A stretch of 64,000 nucleotides of DNA from Paraburkholderia bryophila (lineage in GTDB: Bacteria; Pseudomonadota; Gammaproteobacteria; Burkholderiales; Burkholderiaceae). The notes under the pieces were generated by a model that was not told the DNA's origin, made no database searches, and saw nothing but the letters and a program-made list of their open reading frames with translations. The stretch is taken from the NCBI RefSeq assembly GCF_003269035.1, contig NZ_QLTK01000010.1:62001-126000 (forward strand), read 5' to 3'. Numbering within the stretch: the stretch's first letter is position 1; each line of letters begins with the position of its first letter. Shown piece after piece: positions 1-7,641 of this stretch. Both the position numbers and the translations under genes were made by a program.

Positions 1-291
1 CATCAATCCGAGCGAGTCTGTCCGGTACACCTGCTCAGCATGAACATTGCTCCACACCTGGCACAGCAAGCCGACCGCATCACTGAAAGCGTCAGCACGA
101 CAAGCCAGTGCTGCACTGTTGATGGCACCCGCCGAGGTGCCAATGAAGATATCAAACGGATTGGCGCGCGCTCCGGCTGAACCTGGTGCATCGCGCCGCA
201 GGCAGTCCAACGCCTTTAGAACGCCAACCTGGTAGGCAGCGCGGGCGCCGCCGCCACTAAGCACCAAGGCGGTTAGGGGAGTGTTCATCAT
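1..291 (-). CDS. Patatin-like phospholipase, N-terminal part (cut by window edge)
   Basis: The first 97 codons of a patatin-family serine lipase are visible; the rest lies outside the window. The N terminus carries the glycine-rich oxyanion loop (LSGGGARAAYQVGVL, residues about 11-25) and the nucleophile elbow GTSAG around residue 57, so both N-terminal parts of the Ser-Asp dyad fold are intact. Family members hydrolyse acyl esters of membrane lipids. Two ATG codons are adjacent (291 and 288) and either could start translation. The catalytic Asp motif (DGG/DGA) would lie outside. It is the leftmost gene of the accessory region, and its link to the downstream genes is unknown. Confidence 0.85.
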   Translation of the reverse strand, partial: MMNTPLTALVLSGGGARAAYQVGVLKALDCLRRDAPGSAGARANPFDIFIGTSAGAINSAALACRADAFSDAVGLLCQVWSNVHAEQVYRTDSLGLM

Positions 292-641
292 GTTGAAGAT
301 ATCCCAAGGTTATAAACGACATCTCCGATAGGGTCCCGATGTGCGTACATTCGAATTCATTGGCGGTTGCACACTGGTGCGTAGTTCGGCCGCCCTGTCC
401 TGCTCGATGCCCGTGCGTCCTCTGTAGTCAAAGTAGTTCCGACCGCTTGATGTGACGGACACCACCTTGAACAATCCAAGGCCGTTGACGATGCAGCCGT
501 TAAACGACTCCTGCGAAGTACCGGAGATTCCGATTCCCTGATGGCGTACCCGGGCAAGAAGGCCGTGGTTGGATTGCAGAAAATTTCTGCGATGGGATCG
601 GCGACGGTTGCCTGCCCTGCTCGCGACCGCGTGTAGTCGCG
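292..641. other. Gene-poor stretch
   Basis: Nothing convincing is coded here. The short minus-strand reading frame at 357-557 has Ser/Arg-rich, low-complexity content and no recognisable motif. The stretch probably contains the promoter of the patatin-like gene, but no clear -10/-35 pair was identified. Confidence 0.4.
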
Positions 642-725
642 CTACCCACTGACCTCACCTGATTCGGCATTGAGGCGCCTGTCGAGTTTCTCCAGAAGCT
701 CTGATTGCATTTCGTGCATCCACCG

Positions 726-989
726 CTAATCGTCCGCGATGATGTCAGACCGCAGCGCCGTCACAAGGCAATGCATCAGTAGAACATCCGCGAAAAATCC
801 GATTCCGGCCCACGCAATCGCCATGGCGACCTCCCGGGGCGACAAGCCCCCTTTTACCCTCTTGCTTGCCGAGCAGGCCCACCGCAGGACGGCACCATGC
901 GGGGAGCGCACGCCGGGACGGAACCGCCGCCTCACAGCGTAGTCGGCGAAGGCTGGCGGTTGGACGTCCCGATGGAACCGTTTTTTCAT
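726..989 (-). CDS. Small hypothetical protein coupled to DUF3331 gene
   Basis: An 87-codon frame starts at an ATG overlapping the stop of the DUF3331 gene by four bases (ATGA), which suggests translational coupling. The C-terminal half contains one probable membrane helix (roughly residues 53-78, rich in Ala, Ile, Leu and Phe). The N-terminal half is Arg-rich. The frame ends at an amber TAG (726-728), and the same frame then continues without stops for 27 codons to 642 with protein-like content (MHEMQSELLEKLDRRL). The TAG may therefore split an originally 115-residue gene. I do not recognise the family; a spurious ORF is possible. Confidence 0.35.
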   Translation of the reverse strand: MKKRFHRDVQPPAFADYAVRRRFRPGVRSPHGAVLRWACSASKRVKGGLSPREVAMAIAWAGIGFFADVLLMHCLVTALRSDIIADD

Positions 990-1318
990 GTCACGAGATA
1001 TGGATGCTCCGTCAATTGCCCGTCGCCCGCCTCGATACTTTCGGGCACGGCACTCGCAAGAATCATTTCATCGGCGTTCGGCGAAGCCTGACTCCGCTTG
1101 GGTTTGAACACCGGGTCGCCCTTGCGGATCTCTGCCCCGCTGAACGCGCATCGCCCCGATGTGGGAGCTGCGACCATGCGCCATTCTTGCTCGCCGCAGT
1201 GGCCACGACACGCGTCGCTCCAGTCGACCACTAGGCGGTCGGTCTTCGGCCGTTCGAGCAGCGAAATGCGACACTCCTTCACAAAACACTGCGTGCTCTC
1301 TGTGTTCCCTTCACACAT
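986..1318 (-). CDS. DUF3331 domain-containing protein
   Basis: The 110-residue product matches the DUF3331 pattern known from Burkholderia-type genomes: a WSD...GHxGEQ.WR segment, then a CAFSG...IRKGDPVFKP core and a NADEMILASA motif. The two cysteines and the short beta-rich core suggest a small fold of unknown function; no catalytic role is established for the family. The ATG at 1318 was preferred over the TTG at 1363 because GGGGA precedes it at suitable spacing. The stop overlaps the next small ORF. Such genes are common on accessory replicons and islands, which agrees with this context. Confidence 0.7.
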   Translation of the reverse strand: MCEGNTESTQCFVKECRISLLERPKTDRLVVDWSDACRGHCGEQEWRMVAAPTSGRCAFSGAEIRKGDPVFKPKRSQASPNADEMILASAVPESIEAGDGQLTEHPYLVT

Positions 1319-1469
1319 CACTGATCCCCGTCGGGTCGGGTTATGTCGCGATAAGTTCGGCAAGGCGATAAAAATTCCTAGATGATAAGGATTCCTTATG
1401 CAATCAGTGCCTTTTTCATATCACGCGTCACTTCGGGAAAATGTCCACCGGGATTTGACTCCTGCACCC

Positions 1470-2395
1470 TTATCCCGACACCGCCGGGCGCGGCGGATCT
1501 CCCGCACGTTCTATCCAGCCGCCACCCAGCTCTCGATACAAGTCCACGAGGTTTGTCGCCCGATTCAACCGCGCCGAAATCAGCAATTGCTGCGCGGTGT
1601 ACAAATCGTCCTGCGCAGTCAGCACCGGAAGATAGCTGTCCACGCCATTGCGATAGCGCAGATCCGACAGTTCCAGCCGGCGCGCCTGCGACTTGGTGAA
1701 CGATTCGAGCGCTGCAATCTGCTGATCGTACGTCCCGCGCGCAGCCAGACCATCCGCCACTTCGCGGAACGCGGTCTGAATCGTCTTCTCGTAGTTCGCG
1801 ATTTCGATGCGCTTCTGGATCTGAGCCAGATCCAGGTTGGCCAGATTCGTCCCGCCGTCGAAGATGGGAATCGAGATCTGCGGTGCGAACGACCAAGCTG
1901 CCGAACCCGGCTTGAACAAAGAGCCGAGCGTCGGCGACAAGGTCCCCAAGCTACCCGTCAGCGAAATCTTCGGGAAAAACGCCGCACGCGCCGCACCGAT
2001 GTTCGCGTTCGCCGCGAGCAACGAATGCTCCGCCGACGCAATATCCGGACGCCGCGCAAGCAGGTCCGAAGGCAGCCCGGCGGGGATATCGGTGAGCAGG
2101 TTCTGACTGTCGAGAGGCAAACCGGCCGGCAGATCGGCAGGCAACGGTTCGCCGACCAAGAGCACGAGCGCATTCTCGGCCTGCGCCCGTAGACGCATTT
2201 GCGACTGCAGATTGGCAGTGGCCTGTTGCTGAACGCCCTGAGCCTGACGAACATCGAGTTCGGTACCCACGCCGTTATCGAATTCCAGCTTCGTGATCCG
2301 GTACGACTCATCCGCCGTCTTCAGCGTATTGCGCGTAACGGTAAGCAAATCGTCATCCGAGAGCATGGTCAGGTACTGGTCGGCGACGAGCGGCT
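1470..2395 (-). pseudogene. Truncated NodT-family outer-membrane efflux lipoprotein
   Basis: About 310 residues of the C-terminal part of a NodT/OprM-type outer-membrane channel are present: coiled-coil segments with LEFDNGVGTELDVRQAQ, the LVGEPLP motif, DLLARRPDI, and the second repeat ending in LYRELGGGW. Full-length family members have about 480-500 residues and begin with a lipoprotein signal. Here the signal peptide, the lipobox Cys and the first helical pair are missing. Upstream of about 2395 the frame continues into unrelated Ser/Gly/Pro-rich sequence. No partner RND or MFS pump genes lie nearby. This is a 3' fragment left by recombination and is unlikely to be functional. Confidence 0.75.
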
Positions 2396-2661
2396 CACTC
2401 GATATCTTAGAGGGCCCGACGGAGCCTAAAGGCGAAGACCTACCTGTTGCCGAGGAACTGAGATTCTGAAACCCCATGTTGCAATTTGTGTCCGCCGTAG
2501 CAGTGACTTGTTCCTGCGGCGATACGGGTTCTCAAGATGTTTGTCGGTTTAACCTCATTGCGCGGACGGGCGTGGCATTGAGTTCTCGTTGCCAAAAGCA
2601 CTTCAAACTGACAATCCGCTCGGCAGCTCGAACCGAGTCAACAGGCCGCAGCCCGTCTGCG

Positions 2662-3381
2662 TTAAGTCGCAGCGGCACTCGGCCAGTTATCGCGATGTTG
2701 TGATGCAACGAAAATCGACCGCGCGCTTTCACCTCGTTGAGCGGTGTCACCTAGGGTAGCTCCGCCGAAATACGACATTTGCCAAAGCGAAACAAGTGGT
2801 GACTTTCTTGAACGCGCGCCGCGGTATTGGAATACTCCACTTCCCAATACCGCATCGATATGGTCAACAAAATCCGGGTGATTCCAGGCATTCTCCCAGT
2901 ATTCCTCCCCTCTCGCCGAAAACATGTTCGCCCGCATATCTGCCACAGGGGCGAGCTGCAGGCCCCAGTGATACCAAGCTAGACCTCGGGCGATGAATGT
3001 GCTCAATTTCGCGAGTTTGTCGCCGTCGAACGGCAGCGTCATGCCTTCTTGCCACCCTGTTTCGAGATTCCAGAAAAAGCGCGGACGGGAGCCATTAGCC
3101 AGTGCCGCCCGCAGCGCGTCGTTCTTCGACAGCCGAGGTTTCACTTGATTGAGAATCATGTCACCCACGCCCTTCTGCAAGCCACCCATCGGCATCACCG
3201 ATAGTATGTAGAGCTCCAGTTGCGATTTAGCGTTATTGCATGCCTCACACGCCGGAACCTTCGGTTGATTTCCGCGATCGGCCACTCCGAAAAACTGTCG
3301 CGCGATCACATGGTCGGCTGTACTCGACGTTTTTTCGAGACCGCAATATACACAGGTCTTGCCGCGATATTTCTTGCTCAT
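2662..3381 (-). CDS. HNH-endonuclease-like protein
   Basis: The 239-residue protein begins with a zinc-ribbon HNH module: CVYCG (Cys10, Cys13), ADHVIARQFF with the putative metal-binding Asp-His at 23-24, and CEACNNAKS (Cys45, Cys48, Asn49-50). This is the C..C-DH-C..CN layout of HNH nucleases. The remainder (about 55-239) is a family-specific helical region with several Trp residues and no recognised domain. The ATG at 3381 puts the zinc motif near the N terminus as usual; an in-frame ATG at 3429 is possible. HNH proteins of this kind occur in restriction, mobile-element and phage contexts. The specific substrate is unknown. Confidence 0.7.
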   Translation of the reverse strand: MSKKYRGKTCVYCGLEKTSSTADHVIARQFFGVADRGNQPKVPACEACNNAKSQLELYILSVMPMGGLQKGVGDMILNQVKPRLSKNDALRAALANGSRPRFFWNLETGWQEGMTLPFDGDKLAKLSTFIARGLAWYHWGLQLAPVADMRANMFSARGEEYWENAWNHPDFVDHIDAVLGSGVFQYRGARSRKSPLVSLWQMSYFGGATLGDTAQRGESARSIFVASQHRDNWPSAAAT

Positions 3382-3462
3382 GTGTATCGACTCGCATCTC
3401 GTGTAATGGTCGGCGCTCCACCGCGGCATCGTGATGGCGCCGCAGTCGCGCCCGGCTACGCG

Positions 3463-3725
3463 TCAGGCGCCCTGCATTTTCCGAAGAACCGCAGCTTGAG
3501 CTATCAGTATGCCCCTCAGCAGCCCACCGCAATCGTCAGTGTCCGCCTCCCCGCGACTGAAAATAAGCATGCCGTTCCTGGCCTCCACGACGATGGTCGA
3601 GGCGTTTTCCTGTGGCAATGGGGGCGCCGGAGATGTTTCGGTCCTAACGACGCCATGTGCATCCGCCCTTCTGGTTTGCTCACGATGCCCTCGGGGCAGG
3701 CGCCGCACTGATCAGAATATGGCAT
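3463..3725 (-). pseudogene. Possible frameshifted small gene
   Basis: Two overlapping minus-strand frames each look protein-like over only half their length. The frame starting at ATG 3725 gives a Cys-containing N terminus (MPYSDQCGACPEGIVSKPEG). A different frame, ending at 3463, gives a hydrophobic, well-patterned C terminus (IVVEARNGMLIFSRG, then LLRGILIAQAAVL). Joining them near 3640-3655 would give a protein of about 88 residues, so a frameshift may have broken a small gene between the HNH and RelA/SpoT-like genes. No family is recognised, and chance cannot be excluded. Confidence 0.25.
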
Positions 3726-3781
3726 TGCAGTCGCGAGCTCCCGGTCTTGAGCGGTGACGACGCAAGCCAGAATACGCTTCT

Positions 3782-4417
3782 TTAAGCTTGCGTGGCATCT
3801 CTTTGCGGCAACAGTTCTTGCGAAAGCGTGTTAAACATTTGGTCTGCACCCCATGCCTGAGCAGCGGTGAACGCCAATTGCCTTTTCTGCAAGCTAGTCA
3901 ACGCTGCAACTGGCTTGTATGCGATGTCGTGTCCTGCTTCACTCCACGCGTGTTGGAACAGCGTCTTTATCTGAAGCTCAAAAAACTTCGGCATTAGTTT
4001 CGCCTCTGCTTCTTCGTTCGGATACACGTCATCCGGCACAGCCAGAATATAGTGCTTACCTACGTAACCGAACTCGCTCTCGGAGTCTGGCAAAACGTCT
4101 CGGGCCTCGATCGGAAAAAAATATTTATCGATGACAGACGACACTGCGGCGACATCGTCAAGATAGAAAGTAATTACGCGGGCGCCAATCTGATCCTGAA
4201 TTTGCTGAAACGGCCGCTGATATTTCCTGACCTCACCGGACAGTTTCGTAGCTTTAGCAAAGAACCGGTCCGGACTCTTTGCTCGAGCCGAAACTCTATC
4301 GATCCGAGGCAGATCTCTGATTGCGTCGGTCAAAAAATCGCCAAGGCGCCCCGCCAGGGGTGCAAGGACGCGCTCGTATCGCATACGGTACTCGGCGAGT
4401 AACTCATCGTCCGTCAC
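3782..4417 (-). CDS. RelA/SpoT-domain small alarmone synthetase-like protein
   Basis: The 211-residue protein consists mainly of a (p)ppGpp-synthetase fold. Visible motifs are RAKSPDRFFAKATK (residues 45-58, ATP/GTP-binding basic segment), DQIGARVITF (75-84), GYVGKHY (117-123), and FELQIKTLFQHAWSE with AGHDIAYK (146-168), the conserved E.Q..T..xHAW.E..H signature. Length and domain content match stand-alone small alarmone synthetases and toxic SAS proteins, which transfer pyrophosphate from ATP to guanosine nucleotides or to tRNA. It starts at GTG 4417 behind a strong AGGAGG, and its start overlaps the stop of the upstream gene (GTGA). The tight coupling suggests one functional unit with the NdpA-like gene. 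No HD hydrolase domain is present. Confidence 0.8.
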   Translation of the reverse strand: MTDDELLAEYRMRYERVLAPLAGRLGDFLTDAIRDLPRIDRVSARAKSPDRFFAKATKLSGEVRKYQRPFQQIQDQIGARVITFYLDDVAAVSSVIDKYFFPIEARDVLPDSESEFGYVGKHYILAVPDDVYPNEEAEAKLMPKFFELQIKTLFQHAWSEAGHDIAYKPVAALTSLQKRQLAFTAAQAWGADQMFNTLSQELLPQRDATQA

Positions 4418-5433
4418 TTAGACCTCCTCAGCCGTTCATCGATAATCTTGCCGGAAGTCGAGTAGGTAACGACCGATGGATCATCGTCCGAGACAGCTTC
4501 CTCGAAACAATCTTCGAATTTGGAAACTTGCGCGGACAGCATCGCACCATTGTCCAACTCGACCGACTTATACGCAATGTGGCGGCCGAACTCACCGTGG
4601 TCAAATCTGAACTTGCTCTGCAATGTCCGAGCAGGATTCACCGCCGACGTTACAGCCCTCTTCGAAGCCTCCGACAAATTCAAGACATCGCAAAATTCCG
4701 CGATCGTCATGACGCGCCGACCGTTGATATTCCTTGCAAGTTGCGCCGCCATGGATATTTCATGGCGCACTTCAGCACTGTTAGTACTCGAAAGCGCTTG
4801 ACGCAAAGCCATAGCAAGGCGCTTTGTTCCTTGCGCCGAGGTCGACCTAAAATCCGACTTCAGAAAGTCTACGATCCAATAGTCTGCGACCGCCTTCGCA
4901 CCACTATTGATCTGCCGATCTACCGCATGTCCGCTCCACAAATCGTCGCCGTCGTCCCCACCTTTATACATCACGGCTTTATAGGCATGCGAACTCTTTA
5001 GGAACACCTGCTCCACGAACGACACGGTCAAGGCTCCCTGCGCTTTTTCCGCCACGACGCCCTCATCTGCCGGGAATCTGGCAATGACGACTTTGTGGTC
5101 GTCAGGTTTGCCCAAGCAGACAAACAACAGTGCCATCCCGGATTGACCGCCGGTCGCGCGCTGAAGGCGATTGGCTAAACTTGAAGCGGCATCCATCCGC
5201 CGGGTAGTCAGTATGCGCATGATTTCTGAGCGCGCACCGTTTTGTTGCTCCCCGTCCTCCGGCACAAACATGATTGGTATGTTGCACTCTCCCTCGGCTT
5301 GACTGTAGATGCCGTCAAGCATGCGACAGAGCTTCCCGTCATTTATCGGAATCTCCGTGCCGGTGACATCAGCTACGTCAGGCCGATTTTTACCAGGATA
5401 AGTCAAAAAACTGAATACCCTCGCGATCTCCAT
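4414..5433 (-). CDS. NdpA/YejK-like (37-kDa nucleoid-associated) protein, tentative
   Basis: This 339-residue protein precedes and overlaps the small alarmone-synthetase gene. From memory, its order of segments resembles E. coli YejK (about 335 residues): an N-terminal region, a beta-rich GMALLFVCLG strand with a variable strand after it, an ADYWIVDFLKSD helix region where YejK has ADFFMDFLG, a helical segment with a basic patch, and a terminal YSTSGKIIDERLRR resembling the end of YejK. I judge the resemblance structural rather than strong in sequence. YejK-type proteins bind DNA or associate with the nucleoid, and distant relatives occur in mobile elements. As the first gene of a two-gene operon it could be the sensor or antidote of the downstream alarmone synthetase. 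Confidence 0.45.
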   Translation of the reverse strand: MEIARVFSFLTYPGKNRPDVADVTGTEIPINDGKLCRMLDGIYSQAEGECNIPIMFVPEDGEQQNGARSEIMRILTTRRMDAASSLANRLQRATGGQSGMALLFVCLGKPDDHKVVIARFPADEGVVAEKAQGALTVSFVEQVFLKSSHAYKAVMYKGGDDGDDLWSGHAVDRQINSGAKAVADYWIVDFLKSDFRSTSAQGTKRLAMALRQALSSTNSAEVRHEISMAAQLARNINGRRVMTIAEFCDVLNLSEASKRAVTSAVNPARTLQSKFRFDHGEFGRHIAYKSVELDNGAMLSAQVSKFEDCFEEAVSDDDPSVVTYSTSGKIIDERLRRSK

Positions 5434-6345
5434 GCCGCCCCCGTTACTTTCTTATGAAGAACGTAATCGTCTACCCTGGGCGAATTTTTGGCAATAAGTA
5501 CCGAACTCTACGCATCGAGTAAATTTTGGTCACCTCCATGCGAAGTTACGCGCGGAAGGCGCAGCGGGCGGGTTAGCGCCTCGAATACGGATACGTGGTC
5601 AATGCACCGTTACGGCACAAATTGCCGCGATCTCTGCGGCTATGCCGTTTGTATAGCACTTTGCGGCGCTGATATCCGAACGCTCGAACCCCTCTTCGCC
5701 TGTTTCGCCGCGACGAAGTTACCGTCAATCAGTCTGACGGCAAATTTGGGTTGTACCCCTGCAACAACAGCTGGCATTGCTCGCGGAAAATCGTCCGGGA
5801 TTTTTGTGATGGGTCGTCCCTGAATCCGACCTGGTTATTGTCCCCGGTCTGCGAATCCAGATAACCTCAAATCAACACTTCTACGTCCGAGAGAACGGGC
5901 GAAAGCGACAACTGAACGTCCCCGAGATTCGTGGCTCTTCCTGTGCTCGAATCTACAAGGCACATTAAGTACCTGACTTTCAGACTGAACCCTCGGGGCG
6001 ACTATGTGGTAGGGCGCCACATCAACTAGTTCCGGCGCGCGACTTGTCGGTCACCTCCCTCCGACGTAATCGGCGCTCGGCACCATGAACGTCGGTTCTA
6101 TCGGTATATGCGGCAGCGCGCGCTGCCTGATCTGAGCCGGACGATTCCCAGTGCACACGTCAATGAAGACGAAGTCCCCCATTCATTCCGCACGATCGAG
6201 AAGAAAAGAATGAAGAAACTCTCGAGTGCCGGGGAGGATTGATAGAACCCGGTGGCCTGCGCCAGACGCTGGAGCCGCCTGCGCCTGCATCAGCTCCTCC
6301 TGGTCAGCAGGCCGCGCAGCGGTAACAAAATGACCGATTGCGAAT

Positions 6346-6404
6346 GCATATGCTCACGTAAGCATATCCTCATCATGATTGAGGATATCCTCCAGTGAGG
6401 ATAT
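6346..6404. repeat. Cluster of inverted and direct repeats (TGAGGATAT)
   Basis: ATATCCTCA (6364-6372) and TGAGGATAT (6380-6388) form perfect 9-bp arms around a 7-bp spacer. A third copy, TGAGGATAT, lies at 6396-6404, sixteen bases after the second. The second copy is embedded in the 12-bp palindrome GAGGATATCCTC (6381-6392). Related GCATATGC and AAGGATATGCC strings flank the cluster. This spacing of about one and a half helical turns is typical of an operator for a dimeric regulator, but no intact regulator gene adjoins it. Confidence 0.5.
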
Positions 6405-6903
6405 CTTTACTTGAGAGTAGTCAGGGTATGCTTAATTGAGGGAAGAAGGATATGCCTTCGGCCCCGCCAGTCAAAACTGGCGTTCCTTCAACCATTCGTA
6501 CTCAATGGTTCCGATAGACGTTCGGATCGCGGCTCTGTCTTCGCCACCGCGCTGGACTTTCTCAATCCTACCCCGTGGTAGTCCAGTTGTCCCTAGCGTG
6601 CCACCGGTCAGACCCGTCCACGCTAGCGGTCACTGGCCGAAGTCTTTTCAATCGAAAAGTTGGCTCTTACGTCGGTCGGCTCGTGCTCGGCGACGCTGTG
6701 ACATGGCATGTATAGCACTAAATCGAGCATCACGGCGATCAAACTAACTCGGCGAAAACAACAAAAAATGCTCTCTTCAAAATCTCTGTTGCTAGTGCAG
6801 AATTTCTTAAAAGATGCCGAAAAATTCGTGGTTGTGCTGAACCAACACTAATGCTCGCAGCAGCTTGGTATTCATCGACGGCGTGTGAGGAGAAAGCATC
6901 CCG

Positions 6904-6945
6904 GCAGTTAACAACGGCATCCGATCACTCGGCGTCGCAGTTAAC
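6904..6945. repeat. Paired GCAGTTAAC direct repeats, possible transposase-binding sites
   Basis: GCAGTTAAC occurs at 6904-6912 and again at 6937-6945, a period of 33 bases, about 700 bp before the tnsAB start codon. Tn7-family elements carry several TnsB-binding repeats near the end that lies beside tnsA, so these could belong to the right end. A matching set at another end and a TGT/ACA terminus were not found by eye, so this is suggestive only. Confidence 0.25.
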
Positions 6946-7206
6946 TTCAATGGCGACTCTCAACGTCCGGGAAACTGAAAAACCGAAAACCGAAAAGCGA
7001 TTGCGTGCACAACGTCATTTGACGCGACCTTGCAAAAATAAGGCTAATTTCCTACATTGATTCTTACGCTCGATTGAGCGGACGCGCATCTGACATCTGT
7101 CGCCGGAACCTTGAAATTCCGTCGGACCCCTTTTTATGAGAGGGTAGTCTGCACGGAGGTCGGGATGCTACAGGTGCGTAAGGTAGTCGAAGACGTGCTG
7201 AAACGG

Positions 7207-7485
7207 CTATTCGCCATCAGCCGCGTCGCACTCGTCAGATATAGGCGCGGAATCTCCATCTATGGCGGCCAGGCATGCCAGCAGAAATGCGGCAGTAAAC
7301 CGTTTCCGGTTTATCTTCCGATTGATCTGGCCGGCAGTCTCCGTAATCCCGAGTCTTTCAAGACGAAGGGCGAGCCCCTTGTAACTGAGCCCTCGCTTAA
7401 TCATCGCCGAAACGATGACGTCTCTCGCCCTGCTTTCCCACTCGCCGTACGCCGCCTCGCCGAGCGCGCGATCAGTAGTCGCCAT
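7207..7485 (-). CDS. DUF6471 domain-containing protein
   Basis: A 92-residue protein with the DUF6471 pattern: a helical segment ARDVIVSAMIKRGLSYKGLA (about 20-39), LERLGITET, and a basic NRKINRKRF followed by AAFLLACLAAI. The layout resembles a small helix-turn-helix DNA-binding domain, and the family is annotated as uncharacterised. A good AGGAAGG precedes the ATG at 7485. It is divergent from the TnsAB gene with 156 bp between the start codons, which hold two palindromic sites. A role as regulator of transposition is plausible from this position only; it may instead be a resident gene next to the transposon end. Confidence 0.7.
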   Translation of the reverse strand: MATTDRALGEAAYGEWESRARDVIVSAMIKRGLSYKGLALRLERLGITETAGQINRKINRKRFTAAFLLACLAAIDGDSAPISDECDAADGE

Positions 7486-7557
7486 CTAAAGACTTCCTTC
7501 CTTCTTGCTCAGCCAAAGCGCCTGCTGCGCTGCTTGACCAATTTTCCCACAACACAG

Positions 7558-7577
7558 ATCGGTCGTATACGACCGAT
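7558..7577. promoter_or_regulatory. Perfect 20-bp palindrome upstream of tnsAB
   Basis: The bases ATCGGTCGTATACGACCGAT read the same on both strands over 20 positions. The site sits between the divergent DUF6471 and TnsAB genes, 64 bp before the tnsAB start, an ideal position for an operator controlling both. Its binder is unknown; the DUF6471 protein or TnsAB itself are candidates. Confidence 0.55.
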
Positions 7578-7601
7578 TGCGCGTTCATGGACCTCGCGCA
7601 T

Positions 7602-7637
7602 TCCTACACGTCTATATCTCACCATTTTTGTGTAGGA
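7602..7637 (+). promoter_or_regulatory. Hairpin covering the tnsAB ribosome binding site
   Basis: TCCTACAC (7602-7609) is perfectly complementary to GTGTAGGA (7630-7637), which contains the Shine-Dalgarno-like AGGA four bases before the ATG at 7642. In the mRNA the 8-bp stem with a 20-nt loop would hide the ribosome binding site, suggesting translational restraint of the transposase. This is inferred from complementarity only. Confidence 0.45.
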
Positions 7638-7641
7638 CGAC

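Larger units (their letters stand above)
5434..7206. other. 1.8-kb stretch without a supported gene
   Basis: No reading frame here has family motifs or a convincing start. Two minus-strand segments look like gene remnants. One reads to a stop at about 6198 (content such as IGHFVTAARPADQEEL). The other, about 40 codons, ends near 6478 (GRIEKVQRGGEDRAAI then IEYEWLKERQF) and has no start codon. The stretch also holds a dense cluster of inverted repeats at 6346-6404 and a pair of 9-bp direct repeats at 6904-6945, listed separately. Base composition is lower in GC than the core genome. It probably contains the end of the Tn7-like element. Confidence 0.5.

Noticed and set aside
6436..6747. 103-codon plus-strand ORF
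   Set aside because: Ser/Arg/Pro-rich composition without motifs; the opposite strand has the more protein-like remnant.
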